From contig NZ_MJAH01000001.1 of the NCBI RefSeq assembly GCF_001746295.1, positions 57,192 to 121,191 on the forward strand: a stretch of 64,000 nucleotides of DNA, written 5' to 3'. A model generated the notes under the pieces. The model was not told the origin of the DNA. It saw nothing but the letters and a program-made list of their open reading frames with translations, and searched no databases. Below, piece by piece: positions 8,486-17,462 of the stretch; the first letter of the stretch is position 1, and each line of letters begins with the position of its first letter. Both the position numbers and the translations under genes were made by a program. This stretch comes from Streptomyces sp. LUP47B (lineage in GTDB: Bacteria; Actinomycetota; Actinomycetes; Streptomycetales; Streptomycetaceae).

Positions 8486-9846
8486 TGAGCGCCGAGACCA
8501 ACTACACCGAGACGCCGTGGCCCACCGGCCCGGTGAGCCGGGAAACGCTTCAGCGCCTGCTGAAGGACCGCTCGGTCACCGACATCATGCTGGCCGTGCC
8601 GAACCTCCAAGGGCGGCTCCTCGGCAAGACGTTCAACGCCCCGGTGTTCCTGGAACGGATGACCGGCGGGGCGGAGATGTGCTCCTACGTCCTGGCGACC
8701 GACGTCGACATGACCCCTCTGGACGGCTTCGACTTCACCGGCTGGGAGCAGGGGTTCGGTGACTTCCTCGTCACCCCGGACCTGGACAACGTGCGGATGC
8801 TGCCGTACCGGCCCGGCACCGCCCTGGTGTTCGGTACGTCCGTCCACGACGACGGCACTCCCGTGGCGGTGGCGCCCCGCCGCATGCTGGAAACCCAGAT
8901 CGAGCGGCTTACCGAACTGGGCTACGTGGTGAAGGTGGGAGTCGAGAGCGAGTTCGTCCTCTACACCGACGGGCCAGCAGGACGGAGCCCGGCATGGGGC
9001 GAAAACCTCGACTACGCCCTCCAGCACCCGCCGCAGGTCAGCGACGTCTTCCGCCACCTGGCCGATGTGATGAGCGACGTCGGCATCGTCCACGAGGCGA
9101 TCAAAACGGAAGGCGCGGCAGGCCAGACGGAGGTGACGTTCGCCTACGGTGAGGCGCTGAAAGCCTGCGACGACTACGCCGTCTTCCGCCACCTCGTGCG
9201 CGACATCGCCGGACGGCACAGCATGATCCCCGTCTTCATGGCCGCTCCCGAGACCGGTGTCGGCAGCGGACTGCACCTGCACGTGTCGCTGTGGACCGAG
9301 CGCGACGAGCCCGGATTCGCCCACCACCGGGGACAAGAGCTGCCGCCCCTGATGCTGCGGGCCGTAGCGGGACTGCTCTCCGCGCTGCCGCACCTGGGGC
9401 CGCTGTATGCGCCCACCCCCAACTCCTACAAGCGCTACCAGCCGCACTCCTTCGCCCCCACCCGCTACACCTGGGGATTCGATCACCGCGGCTGCGCGAT
9501 CCGCGTCACCGGCCACGGCAACGGCACCCACCTTGAAGTCCGCCTCGCCGGCGCCGACGCCAACGCCTACCTCGCCCTGACCGCCTACCTCGCCGCGATG
9601 GCCCACGGCCTCAAGGAGGAACTGTCGCCGCGGCCGGCCTGCGACGGCGACGCCTACCAGGACCGCACCTCCATCCCCCTCTACACCGATCTCGCCGAAG
9701 CACTCCAGCACTTCGAGCACAGCACCATCGCCCAGTCCCTGCTCGGCAAGGACATCGTGCGCCACTACGCCCACGCGGCGCGCGCCGAACTTGCCTGGTA
9801 CCGCAGACACGTCTCGGACCTGGAGCGGCTCCGCGGTATCCGCTGA
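8485..9846 (+). CDS. Glutamine-synthetase-like gamma-glutamyl ligase
   Basis: A 453-residue type I glutamine synthetase homologue. Conserved blocks are VGVESEFVLY (metal-binding Glu), GAAGQTEVTF, SGLHLHVSLW, PNSYKRYQPHSFAPT and GNGTHLEVRLAGADANAYL. Streptomyces uses several such paralogues (GlnA2, GlnA3, GlnA4-like) not for ammonia assimilation but to glutamylate polyamines or monoamines. Translational coupling to an amine-type permease supports such a role here, in the manner of PuuA, but the substrate is unknown. It is the last gene before a pair of strong hairpins. A PuuD/PuuC-like pair occurs at 55.7-58.0 kb in the same window. Confidence 0.85.
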   Translation: MSAETNYTETPWPTGPVSRETLQRLLKDRSVTDIMLAVPNLQGRLLGKTFNAPVFLERMTGGAEMCSYVLATDVDMTPLDGFDFTGWEQGFGDFLVTPDLDNVRMLPYRPGTALVFGTSVHDDGTPVAVAPRRMLETQIERLTELGYVVKVGVESEFVLYTDGPAGRSPAWGENLDYALQHPPQVSDVFRHLADVMSDVGIVHEAIKTEGAAGQTEVTFAYGEALKACDDYAVFRHLVRDIAGRHSMIPVFMAAPETGVGSGLHLHVSLWTERDEPGFAHHRGQELPPLMLRAVAGLLSALPHLGPLYAPTPNSYKRYQPHSFAPTRYTWGFDHRGCAIRVTGHGNGTHLEVRLAGADANAYLALTAYLAAMAHGLKEELSPRPACDGDAYQDRTSIPLYTDLAEALQHFEHSTIAQSLLGKDIVRHYAHAARAELAWYRRHVSDLERLRGIR

Positions 9847-9850
9847 GACT

Positions 9851-9933
9851 CCCTGCCGCCGGGTGTAACTCCCCCCTCGGCGGCAGGGGCACGCCCCTCG
9901 TTCCCCGGCCGGACGGCGGCCGGGGAACGAGGG
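9851..9933 (+). terminator. Double hairpin terminator after the ligase gene
   Basis: Two perfect inverted repeats lie in tandem just past the stop at 9846. The first is CCCTGCCGCCG paired with CGGCGGCAGGG (9851-9888). The second is a 16-bp stem beginning CCCTCGTTCC paired across a seven-base loop (9895-9933). No U tract follows, as is usual in Streptomyces. Confidence 0.75.
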
Positions 9934-9999
9934 CCAGACCCTACGCCTCTGCAGCGTAGGGATCACACCATGCGCTACCGACTCAAGGAGGCACGAATC

Positions 10000-10473
10000 G
10001 TGACTGAGACCCAGCAGCGCGCGCTGATAGACGCGCGGGGCCTGATCAGCTCCGAGATCCGGGAGACCCTAGTCTCCAACATGTGCGACAAGTTCCCTCA
10101 ACTGACCGAGGAGAAGGCGGACCGCGGGATCGGCCAGATGCTCGCCTTCCTGGCAGCCTGTGACTACAGCGGCAGGCCGCTCAGCCCCTCGCCACTGGTA
10201 GACGACTTCTGGCACGCCTTCCTGCTTCACACCAAGGCCTACCGGGAGTTCTGCCAGGAGAACTTCAGCAGGTTCCTCGATCACCAGCCCGGCTTCCTCG
10301 ACCGTGAGGAGCACGGGGGCGGCAAGACGCTCCGGGCCCGGACCGTGGACGCGATCACTCTCGCGGGGTACGAGATCGACATGGAGTTCTGGCCCGAGCT
10401 GGATCTCGCGGAGTGCTCGCAATGCCACGCCAACTGCTCGGACAGCCCGAACCATCCCCCGAGCTGTTCGTAA
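10000..10473 (+). CDS. Small glycine-rich-domain-like protein with Cys-rich tail
   Basis: A 157-residue protein. The GTG at 10000 sits eight bases after a perfect AAGGAGG; an ATG at 9970 in the same frame lacks a binding site. The core contains SPLVDDFWHAFLLHTKAYREFC, quoted here as VDDFWHAFLLHT, a block seen in glycine-rich-domain (DUF1399-like) proteins of Streptomyces. The last 25 residues carry four Cys (CSQCHANC, then a final C near the end), suggesting metal binding or a modifiable tail. It is followed at once by two APH-like kinase genes on the same strand, which may be functionally linked. Function unknown. Confidence 0.75.
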   Translation: MTETQQRALIDARGLISSEIRETLVSNMCDKFPQLTEEKADRGIGQMLAFLAACDYSGRPLSPSPLVDDFWHAFLLHTKAYREFCQENFSRFLDHQPGFLDREEHGGGKTLRARTVDAITLAGYEIDMEFWPELDLAECSQCHANCSDSPNHPPSCS

Positions 10474-10556
10474 CCGCTCTGCACGCCCCCTCCGGCCTGT
10501 GCCACGCTGTGGCAGGCCGGAGGCCTCCCATCCTCGATCAACGCAGGAGACCGTGG

Positions 10557-11375
10557 GTGCATCGCATCGACTGGCACGATCTACCCGAAGCGGCCAAGGC
10601 CGCCGTGGAGCGCCACACCGGCCCGGTCGAACGGGCCGAGACCGCGCCGCATGGCGTCATGTCCCGGCTCGCCTGCACCATCCACACGCGAGCGGGCCAA
10701 GCATTCGTCAAGGGCGTTCCCGAGGACGACCCACAGGCCTGGGTGTACCGGCACGAGGCGCAGGTGACGCGGAACGCGCCCCGCGCGCCCCGCGTGTTGT
10801 GGGACGTCGACTCTGGCGGATGGCGGCTGTACGGATACGAGTACGTGCAGGGCCGGTACCCGAACTTGGCCCCAGGGTCTGACGATCTCCCGGCACTGGT
10901 GGATACGCTCACCGTCCTGTCCGAGGCGGCTTGGCCCGAGACGATGCGCAAGAAGCCGCTGCACGAACGATGGGCGGGATTTCCACCCGATGATGTGCCC
11001 GCCGGGATGCAAGGGCGGGTTCTGGCGCACACGGACATGTCACCGCACAACATGCTCGTCACCCTCTGCGGCGAACTGCGGCTGCTGGACTGGGCTCTTT
11101 CCTGCCCCGCCCCGGCATGGGCTGACACGGCGCTGACCATTCCCCGGCTCATCTCGGCCGGCCACACTCCCGCCCAGGGCGAGGAGATCGCGCGACGGGT
11201 TCCCGCCTACAGCGCGGCAGACGGGGATACCGTCACCATCTTCGCGCGCACCATCCTCGCCGCATGGCATGAGTGGGAGCACACGCGGCCACTTCCTCAC
11301 CGGGCTGCTCTCACCGACGCGGCCCGGAAATGGGCAATGTGGCGTGAGTCCAGCTCAACCGTCCGCACTCGCTGA
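10557..11375 (+). CDS. APH-like phosphotransferase (first of tandem pair)
   Basis: A 272-residue kinase-fold protein. The catalytic loop HTDMSPHN is near residue 158 and the metal-binding LLDWAL block about 15 residues later, as in aminoglycoside phosphotransferases and related small-molecule kinases. An early TFVKG-like segment (AFVKGVP) supplies the nucleotide-binding Lys. The GTG at 10557 has AGGAGA six bases upstream. It lies 83 bp downstream of the Cys-tailed protein and 37 bp upstream of its own paralogue. Antibiotic resistance should not be assumed; many Streptomyces APH-like kinases have unknown acceptors. Confidence 0.8.
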   Translation: MHRIDWHDLPEAAKAAVERHTGPVERAETAPHGVMSRLACTIHTRAGQAFVKGVPEDDPQAWVYRHEAQVTRNAPRAPRVLWDVDSGGWRLYGYEYVQGRYPNLAPGSDDLPALVDTLTVLSEAAWPETMRKKPLHERWAGFPPDDVPAGMQGRVLAHTDMSPHNMLVTLCGELRLLDWALSCPAPAWADTALTIPRLISAGHTPAQGEEIARRVPAYSAADGDTVTIFARTILAAWHEWEHTRPLPHRAALTDAARKWAMWRESSSTVRTR

Positions 11376-11412
11376 ACTCCCATCCAATACCCCAGCTTTC
11401 TGGAGCGCTTCC

Positions 11413-12213
11413 GTGCCGACGCACCGCCTGACCGAAGTCCCTGTCGACGCGCTGAAAGAGATCGAGTCCGTCGCCGGGCCCGTGCTGGACATCGAGATGT
11501 TGTCGGCCGGCTACAACAGTGAGATCGCTGCCCGCTTGCACTTCACCGACGGCACGGTCTTCGTGAAGGGGTTGAGGCAAGACCATCCCCGCGTGTGGAC
11601 GCAGCAGCGCGAGGCCGATATTAACCCGCACGCCGACGGCCTCGCCCCGGCTCTGCGGTGGCACATCCGGAAGGCGGGGTGGAACCTGCTCGGGTTCGAG
11701 GATCTCGAGGGCAGTCACGCCGACTACTCCCCCGGCTCCCCTGATTTGGAACTCGTCCTTCAAGCGCTGTGGCATCTCGCTGCTCTCGGCGCGCCGTCAT
11801 CGGTCGACCTCAAGAGCATGCCCGCGCGCATGAGAGGGCACGTCGAAGACCCCGACAAGGCAGGCCTCTTCGCCGGGTCCCACCTGCTGCACACCGATTG
11901 GAATCCGCACAACGTCCTGATCGTCGACGGCAGGGCGCGTCTCGTCGACTGGGCGTGGGCCTCTCGGGGCGCCTCGTGGATCGACCCGGCGCTGTGGGTG
12001 ATCTGGTTGATCGCCTCGGGCCACAGCGTGAACAGCGCCGAAAGTCTGGCCGGGCAGCACCCGGCCTGGGGCAGCACGCCGGTTCGTTCCATCGACGCGT
12101 TCGCGCAGGCTCAGCGCCGGCTCTGGGAGACGATCGCGAGCGCCGACGAGCCGGACGAGTGGACGCACAAGCTGCACGCCGCCGCGCAGGCCTGGGCTGA
12201 ACGGCGGCAGTGA
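11413..12213 (+). CDS. APH-like phosphotransferase (second of tandem pair)
   Basis: A 266-residue protein with the same layout as the preceding gene: VFVKGLRQDHPRVW near residue 50 (nucleotide-binding Lys), HTDWNPHN near residue 160, then RLVDWAWA. Sequence similarity in these blocks and in the GSPDLELVL / GSDDLPALV segments shows a tandem duplication that has diverged. The GTG at 11413 has TGGAG eight bases upstream. A terminator-like hairpin follows at 12300. Acceptor unknown. Confidence 0.8.
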   Translation: MPTHRLTEVPVDALKEIESVAGPVLDIEMLSAGYNSEIAARLHFTDGTVFVKGLRQDHPRVWTQQREADINPHADGLAPALRWHIRKAGWNLLGFEDLEGSHADYSPGSPDLELVLQALWHLAALGAPSSVDLKSMPARMRGHVEDPDKAGLFAGSHLLHTDWNPHNVLIVDGRARLVDWAWASRGASWIDPALWVIWLIASGHSVNSAESLAGQHPAWGSTPVRSIDAFAQAQRRLWETIASADEPDEWTHKLHAAAQAWAERRQ

Positions 12214-12299
12214 CGGGCGCTGACGGCCGACGTACGGCGGCCCCGCCGACGTCGCGCCGTTGACGGGATAGGACTCGCGGCCGGCCCGTGCCGGTCATG

Positions 12300-12339
12300 A
12301 GCCCCCGGAGGATCCATGCGCACCCTGCCTCCCGGGGCT
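12300..12339 (+). terminator. Hairpin after the kinase pair
   Basis: AGCCCCCGGAGG pairs with CCTCCCGGGGCT with one mismatch in the 12-bp stem and a 16-base loop. Its position about 90 bp past the second kinase gene fits a transcription terminator. The rest of 12214-12649 shows no coding signal. Confidence 0.45.
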
Positions 12340-12649
12340 GAACCCCCGGCACGTCCATTCATTCCACGAGCACGAACGGACAAGCCGGGGAAGTCGTCTC
12401 TGCCGGTGTCGCCCTCAGCTTGGGCGATCCTCAAATGAGGGGACAACGAGTGTCCGGCAGAGAGCCCGTGCACGACAGCCGAGCCGCGATAAACAACGGC
12501 CGCATCAGCTGCCATCCTGACCTCTCGCCGTGAAGGTTGAGCATTCTCACCGAAGTTTGAGTGCCTGCTCCTGATGCAACCATGCCATGACGGTATTGGT
12601 GGATCCTGGGTTCGTTGCGCGCGCCCGTCAGCCGTGCTTGGCTCGCCCG

Positions 12650-13318
12650 ATGAACTTTCTGTTGACGGCGAGTGGCCTGCGCAACGAGACGCTGCGAGAT
12701 GCGCTGCGGGACATGCTGGGAAAGCCGTTCGGATCGGCGAACATCGTGTTCGTTCCTACGGCATCAGTCGCCGAGCCCGGGGACCACGGGTGGGTCGTCG
12801 CGGACATGAACCGGCTGCACGGCCTCGGCTGGCGGGAGTTCGACATCCTGGAGCTGAACGGCCTGCCCCGGCAGATGGTGCTCGACCGGCTGCTCCACGC
12901 CGACGTCATCTACGTCGAGGGCGGCAGCCACTACCACCTCGCGCGCAGCATCACCAGCAACGGCCTGGCCGACGGCTTCCTGGAGGCGCTGGAGCGCCGG
13001 GTCTATGTGGGGGTCAGCGCCGGATCAATGATCTTCAGCCGAAATCTCACCGAACACTCCGCCGACGTCATCGGGGACACCACGGACCTCCACGTGCTCG
13101 GCGCGATGACCGTGGAGCCGCCGTTCGGCCTCTTCGACTGGTATCTCAAGCCCCACCTGCACTCGCCGGATTTCCCCGAGCGGGACGACGCCTGGGCTGA
13201 TCGCATCGCTGCGCGGGCGGACTTCCCGATCTACTTCATCGACGACGAGACGGCCGTTCGCGTCAGGGACGGCGAGGTGGACGTCATTTCTGAAGGCCAG
13301 TGGCGGTTCCATCCGTGA
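12650..13318 (+). CDS. Peptidase E-like (S51 family) protein
   Basis: A 222-residue protein with the start pattern of dipeptidase E homologues (MNFLLTASGLRN). The nucleophile elbow VGVSAGSM is near residue 120, preceded by IYVEGGSHYHL, which matches the family's GG-N/S block. The C-terminal FFIDDET-like segment (YFIDDETAVRV) is also typical. Family members are serine aspartyl-dipeptidases or cyanophycinase-like enzymes with a class I glutamine-amidotransferase-like fold. The frame is open from an ATG at 12587, but the extra 21 residues do not belong to the family. No ribosome binding site is obvious, so a leaderless transcript is possible. Confidence 0.75.
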   Translation: MNFLLTASGLRNETLRDALRDMLGKPFGSANIVFVPTASVAEPGDHGWVVADMNRLHGLGWREFDILELNGLPRQMVLDRLLHADVIYVEGGSHYHLARSITSNGLADGFLEALERRVYVGVSAGSMIFSRNLTEHSADVIGDTTDLHVLGAMTVEPPFGLFDWYLKPHLHSPDFPERDDAWADRIAARADFPIYFIDDETAVRVRDGEVDVISEGQWRFHP

Positions 13319-13476
13319 CTCAACGCGTGGTGGGAAGCCCCGGACAGGGCGGTGCGGCGCCGTCGATGTCCAGCGGCCGGCGATGCGGCAGCACCGACCG
13401 TGACGGGGCCTCCCCTTGAGTGGTGGACACGCTGATACTGGATCTGCTTGATCCGGAGGAAGCGAGAAGACCGCCG

Positions 13477-13820
13477 ATGGCGATGAAGGACTACTCGGAC
13501 GAGTTCAAGGCCGATGCCGTGGCCCTGTACGGGTCCACACCCGGGCGACCTACAAAAGCATCGCTGCTGACCTGGGCATCAATCGGGCGACCCTGCGTGA
13601 GTGGGTGCTGCGGGGCCGTGACCGCCGTGGCGTCACCGCCGCGGCTGCCAAGCCGGCCGCCCCGCCTGGGGAGGCGACACCGTCCGTCGATCCGGACGAG
13701 CGAGTGCGGCAGCTGGAGGCGAGGGTGGCCGAACTCGAGGCCAGTGAGCGCAAGCTCGCCACCGAGCGGGACATCCTCCGCAAGGCGGCCAAGTATTTCG
13801 CCGGAGAGACGAACTGGTGA
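13477..13820 (+). pseudogene. IS3-family transposase orfA, frameshifted
   Basis: The first 22 codons (MAMKDYSDEFKADAVALYGS) are a classic IS3 OrfA helix-turn-helix start. After CCACACCCGGGCGACC (around 13540) the frame is lost. The adjacent frame gives ATYKSIAADLGINRATLREW and then a leucine-zipper-like coiled coil ending at 13820. Inserting one base in the CCCGGG run restores a full protein. The end overlaps orfB (GTGA at 13817), normal for this family. Confidence 0.8.
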
Positions 13821-14249
13821 TCAGCCGCTTCCAGTTCGTTGACGACCACCGGGACACCTACGAGGTGAAGCGGCTCTGCCAGGTCCTGGACGTGAACCGG
13901 TCCAGCTACTACAAGTGGCTCGCCGGCGCCCAGGCCCGGGCCGCCCGCCAGCACCAGGACTGGGTCCTGGCCCAGGAGATCCGCCAGGTCCACGGCGAGT
14001 CCGGCGGCGCCTACGGCTCCCCGCGCGTGACGGCCGAACTCCGCGAGAAAGGGCGGCGGGTCAACGAAAAGCGGGTCGCCCGGATCATGCGGACGTACTC
14101 CATCACCGGCATCCGCCTGCGCAGACGCGTCCGCACCACCGTCGCGGACCCGGCAGCCTCACCGGTTGCGGACCTGTTCCAGCGGGACTTCACCGCCGCC
14201 GAGCCGGGGCGCAAGTACATGGGCGACATCACGTATCTCCCGCTGGCTG
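13817..14249 (+). pseudogene. IS3-family transposase orfB, 3' truncated
   Basis: The product starts as a standard IS3 OrfB: ISRFQFVDDHRDTYEVKRLC, then SSYYKWLAG, GAYGSPRVTAEL (the HTH_21 block) and RKYMGDITYLPLA, which carries the first catalytic Asp of the rve/DDE domain. At that point the frame enters the IS21-family end, and translation would stop at 14320 after 24 foreign residues. The second Asp and the Glu of the active site are absent, so it is inactive. Confidence 0.85.
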
Positions 14250-14301
14250 TGACGTTGTTCATCGGCCCCAGCATGTTGGCTTCGAGCGGCCCCAGTTGGT
14301 G
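14250..14301 (+). repeat. Left terminal inverted repeat of the IS21-family element
   Basis: Aligns without gaps to the reverse complement of 17463-17514 with about seven mismatches in 52 positions. Shared stretches include CCCAGCATGT, GGCTTC and CCAGTTGGTG. Confidence 0.8.
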
Positions 14302-14404
14302 GGTCGCGTGGGCGCATTGAGGGGTGGTGACGGGGCGAAGTGGCCCCACCTCGGCTCTTGCGGTGAGACGGTTCCTGTGGTGTACGGCAGGGACGGTGCT
14401 CTGG

Positions 14405-16036
14405 ATGTCATTGTCCAAGCAAGAACTGTTCGACCGGATCCGGCGAGACAGCTGGCAGCAGCAGCTGTCGGTCCGGGCTCTGTCGCGGAAGTACGGCGTT
14501 CACCGCCGGCTGGTCCGTGAGGCGCTGTCCTCGCCGGTGCCCACCCCGCGCCGCCGGGCGGTGCGGACGTCACCGCGGATGGAGCCGTACAAGAAGACGG
14601 TCGACGCCTGGCTGCGGGCTGATCTGGAGGCTCCGCGCAAGCAGCGTCACACACTGCGGCGGATCGTGGCGCGGATCGAGGAGGAGTACGGCGAGGCGGT
14701 CCCGTATCCGACGGTCCGGGACTTCGTCGCGGCCCGGCGCAAGGAGATCGCCGCCCAGGCGGGGGCGCCTGTTGAGGCGTTCGTGACCCGGCACAACGCA
14801 CTCGGTGCGGATGCCGAGGTCGACTTCGGCGACGTCTACGTGGACCTCGCCGGCCAGCGCACCCGCTGCTATCTGTTCGCCTTCCGGCTGGCCTACTCGG
14901 GCAAGGCCGTGCACCGCATCTCGCGCTCGTGCGGCCAGCAGGCGTTCTTCGAGGGACACGTCCACGCGCTGACCACGCTGGGCGGCGTGCCGGCCGGCCA
15001 GGTCCGCTACGACAATCTCACCCCGGCCGTGAAGAAAGTGCTCTTCCGCAGCCGCTCGCGGGAGGAGAACCCGCGCTGGACCACCTTCCACGAGTACTAC
15101 GGATTCACTCCGTTCTACTGCGAGCCGGGACTGCGCGGCGCCCACGAGAAAGGCGGCGTCGAAGGCCAGGTCGGCTACTTCCGCCGCAACTACCTCACCC
15201 CGGTGCCGCAGGTGGACAGCCTGGATGAACTCAACGACCGGCTGGCCGAGTTCGAGGCGAAGGAGGACGAGCGGCGGATCGGGGCGAGGTTGCGGACGAT
15301 CGCGCAGGACTTCGCCCGCGAGGCCGGCCATCTGCTGCCCTTGCCGGACGATCCGTTCGCCACCGGCATCACCCTCACGCCCCGCGTCGACCGCTACGGC
15401 ATGATCACCGTGAAGATGTGCCGGTACTCAGTCCCGGTCCGCTTCATCGACCGCAAGGTCACCGTCACGCTCACCTGTGACGACCTGACCGTCTATGACA
15501 GCCGGCGGGAGATTGCCCGCCATCGGCGGCTGACTGGCCGTGGCGCCGAACACCTCGTGCTGGACCACTACTTGGAAGCCCTGCTCACCAAGCCAGGGGC
15601 GCTGGAACGCTCCGAGGCCCTCCACCAGGCCCGCACCGAGGGCACCTTCACCGCCGTCCACGAAGCGTTCTGGGCCGCGGCCAAGAAGGCCCTCGGAGAC
15701 ATCGAAGGAACAAAAGCCCTGGTGAAGGTGCTGTTGCTGCACCGCCATCAGCAGCACGGCGACGTAGTGGCCGGGATCCGCGGGGCTCTCGCGGCGGGCA
15801 CCTTCAATGAGGACGTCATCGCGCTGGAGGCACGCAAGGCGGCCCAGACCGCCGGGCGGGCACCGACCGTCACAGTCGGCACCCCCGCCCCGAAATCGTT
15901 GGATGCGGACCCGGCCCAGGTCACGCCCCTGACTCCGCGTCGTCTCGCCCGTGCTCTGCCCGCCGACCAGCGTCCCCTGCCCCGCCTGGAGCAGTGGGAC
16001 GAGCTGTTGCAGCTTCGCCGGAAGGACTCATCATGA
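14405..16036 (+). CDS. istA: IS21-family transposase IstA
   Basis: A 543-residue transposase. Residues 1-45 form a helix-turn-helix (VRALSRKYGVHRRLVREAL). The rve integrase core follows with the DDE residues in VDFGDVYVD, YDNLTPAVKK and AHEKGGVEGQV. The C-terminal part is the usual DNA-binding beta domain and Arg-rich tail. Length and order are normal for IstA, and no disruption is visible. The ATG at 14405 lacks a strong ribosome binding site. The stop overlaps istB in an ATGA, giving coupled expression of transposase and helper ATPase. Confidence 0.9.
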   Translation: MSLSKQELFDRIRRDSWQQQLSVRALSRKYGVHRRLVREALSSPVPTPRRRAVRTSPRMEPYKKTVDAWLRADLEAPRKQRHTLRRIVARIEEEYGEAVPYPTVRDFVAARRKEIAAQAGAPVEAFVTRHNALGADAEVDFGDVYVDLAGQRTRCYLFAFRLAYSGKAVHRISRSCGQQAFFEGHVHALTTLGGVPAGQVRYDNLTPAVKKVLFRSRSREENPRWTTFHEYYGFTPFYCEPGLRGAHEKGGVEGQVGYFRRNYLTPVPQVDSLDELNDRLAEFEAKEDERRIGARLRTIAQDFAREAGHLLPLPDDPFATGITLTPRVDRYGMITVKMCRYSVPVRFIDRKVTVTLTCDDLTVYDSRREIARHRRLTGRGAEHLVLDHYLEALLTKPGALERSEALHQARTEGTFTAVHEAFWAAAKKALGDIEGTKALVKVLLLHRHQQHGDVVAGIRGALAAGTFNEDVIALEARKAAQTAGRAPTVTVGTPAPKSLDADPAQVTPLTPRRLARALPADQRPLPRLEQWDELLQLRRKDSS

Positions 16037-16824
16037 CCACCGCCCATCACGCGCTGACCGCACAGGCATCCGACGCGGCTATCGACACCGCCTGCCGCCT
16101 GCTGCGGCTGCCCACCATGCGAGCCCAGGCCGCCGACACGATCGCCCGGGCCGAACGCGAGGGCCTGTCCTATGCCGGGTTGCTCGCCGAGCTGCTGATG
16201 GCCGAGTGCGAGGACCGGGACCGGCGCCGGGCCGAACGACGCATCCGGGCAGCTCACTTCCCCCGCGAGAAGTCGCTTCGGGAGTTCGACTACCGGGTCA
16301 ATCCCCATGTCGATCCGGCGGTCATCCACAATCTCGCCACCTGCGAGTGGATCGCCAAGGGTTACCCATTGTGTCTGATCGGGGACTCGGGCACCGGCAA
16401 GTCGCACCTGCTGATCGGGCTGGGCACGGCAGCCGCCATGGCTGGCTACCGCGTCCGCTACACCACCGCCGCAGCCCTGGTGAACGAGCTGGTCGAGGCC
16501 GCAGACGACAAGCAGCTGGGCAAAACCATCGCCCGCTACGGACGCGTCGACCTTCTCGAAATCGACGAGCTCGGCTATCTCGAACTGGACCGCCGGGGCG
16601 CGGAAATGCTCTTCCAGGTTCTCACTGAGCGTGAGGAGAAGAGCAGCATCGCGATCGCCTCCAACGAGGCGTTCACCGGCTGGAGCCGGACCTTCACCGA
16701 TCCACGGCTCTGCGCGGCGATCGTGGACCGGCTCACCTTCAACGCCACCATCATCGAGACCGGCACCGAGTCCTACCGCCTGGCCAAGACCAAAGCCCGG
16801 GCCCAGAAAACTCATACGAGCTGA
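16033..16824 (+). CDS. istB: IS21-family helper ATPase IstB
   Basis: A 263-residue AAA+ ATPase. Walker A is GDSGTGKSHLL near residue 118, Walker B is LLEIDELGYL near residue 177, and the IATS-like sensor is IAIASNEAFTGW. IstB assists IstA in target selection and strand transfer. The gene is intact and starts inside the istA stop. A perfect hairpin directly follows. Confidence 0.92.
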   Translation: MTTAHHALTAQASDAAIDTACRLLRLPTMRAQAADTIARAEREGLSYAGLLAELLMAECEDRDRRRAERRIRAAHFPREKSLREFDYRVNPHVDPAVIHNLATCEWIAKGYPLCLIGDSGTGKSHLLIGLGTAAAMAGYRVRYTTAAALVNELVEAADDKQLGKTIARYGRVDLLEIDELGYLELDRRGAEMLFQVLTEREEKSSIAIASNEAFTGWSRTFTDPRLCAAIVDRLTFNATIIETGTESYRLAKTKARAQKTHTS

Positions 16825-16852
16825 CGGCCGCCGCACGGTCGTGCGGCGGCCG
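16825..16852 (+). terminator. Perfect hairpin after istB
   Basis: CGGCCGCCGCAC pairs perfectly with GTGCGGCGGCCG around a GGTC loop, directly after the istB stop. It separates istB from the convergent GNAT gene and can work in both directions. Confidence 0.8.
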
Positions 16853-16869
16853 ACGACGTGATGCAACGC

Positions 16870-17364
16870 CTACAGCGTCACTTCCAAGGTCACTGCCTTG
16901 GAAGTGAAACCGTTGCGCTCATAGAAACGGATCGCCTCGGTGTTGCTCGAATACGCCGTCACCTCCGCCAGGTGTGCTCCCATTTCCTTCGCCCAGGCCC
17001 TGAACTCTCCGATCAGGCGCCCGCCGATCTGCCCTCGGCGATATGCGGGCTGCACATACATGCTCACCAGCGAAGCGACCCTCACCGGCTTCATCGCAGA
17101 CGCCTCGGCCACCACGCCCGTGAGGTGGCCCACGACCTCCCCGTCCCGTTCAGCAACAAGAAGTAACCGGCTGGGATCCTCTACGCCGGCAGCGAAGCGC
17201 TGAGGCCCGTGCTCGCGCGGCCAGTCGACGTTGATGCTCGGGTCACGGGTCCCGGCGTCCTCCGCGAACAAGGCACGACTGCAGGCCACAAGACCGTCGA
17301 CATCCGCATGCTCTGCCTTGCGGATAATCACTTCAGGTCGTTGATCATTCATGGGCCGAGACAC
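16870..17364 (-). CDS. GNAT-family N-acetyltransferase, IS21 passenger
   Basis: A 164-residue GNAT. The acetyl-CoA loop YVQPAYRRGQIGGRLI is around residues 105-120 (R-R-G-Q-I-G), and the C-terminal block AIRFYERNGF is typical. Close relatives acetylate small amines or antibiotics, but the acceptor cannot be told from sequence. The GTG at 17364 has GGGAG six bases upstream; an ATG four codons later is the alternative. It lies inside the element's inverted repeats, convergent to istB, so it should move with the element. Confidence 0.85.
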   Translation of the reverse strand: MSRPMNDQRPEVIIRKAEHADVDGLVACSRALFAEDAGTRDPSINVDWPREHGPQRFAAGVEDPSRLLLVAERDGEVVGHLTGVVAEASAMKPVRVASLVSMYVQPAYRRGQIGGRLIGEFRAWAKEMGAHLAEVTAYSSNTEAIRFYERNGFTSKAVTLEVTL

Positions 17365-17462
17365 TATCGACTCCCACTGACAGCCTGCTCAGTACCTCAA
17401 GTGGTCCCAGCCCAAGCCAATCCCCGGGGCCACTTCACGGCGTCCAGTTGGCACGGGATCTT

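Larger units (their letters stand above)
13418..14249 (+). mobile_element. IS3-family element, right part lost
   Basis: The stretch holds a frameshifted orfA and the first 144 codons of orfB, the standard IS3 arrangement. It ends exactly where the IS21-family inverted repeat starts at 14250. The rest of orfB, including most of the DDE domain, is not found on the far side of the IS21 element, so the right part was deleted. The left boundary near 13418 (TGAGTGGTGGACAC) is my estimate. Confidence 0.65.

Noticed and set aside
8350..9966. 538-codon open frame opposite the glutamine-synthetase-like gene
   Set aside because: An antisense shadow of a clearly conserved enzyme in high-GC DNA.
10557..12213. 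Aminoglycoside resistance genes
   Set aside because: Only the kinase-fold motifs are present; APH-like folds act on many acceptors, so a resistance label is not supported.
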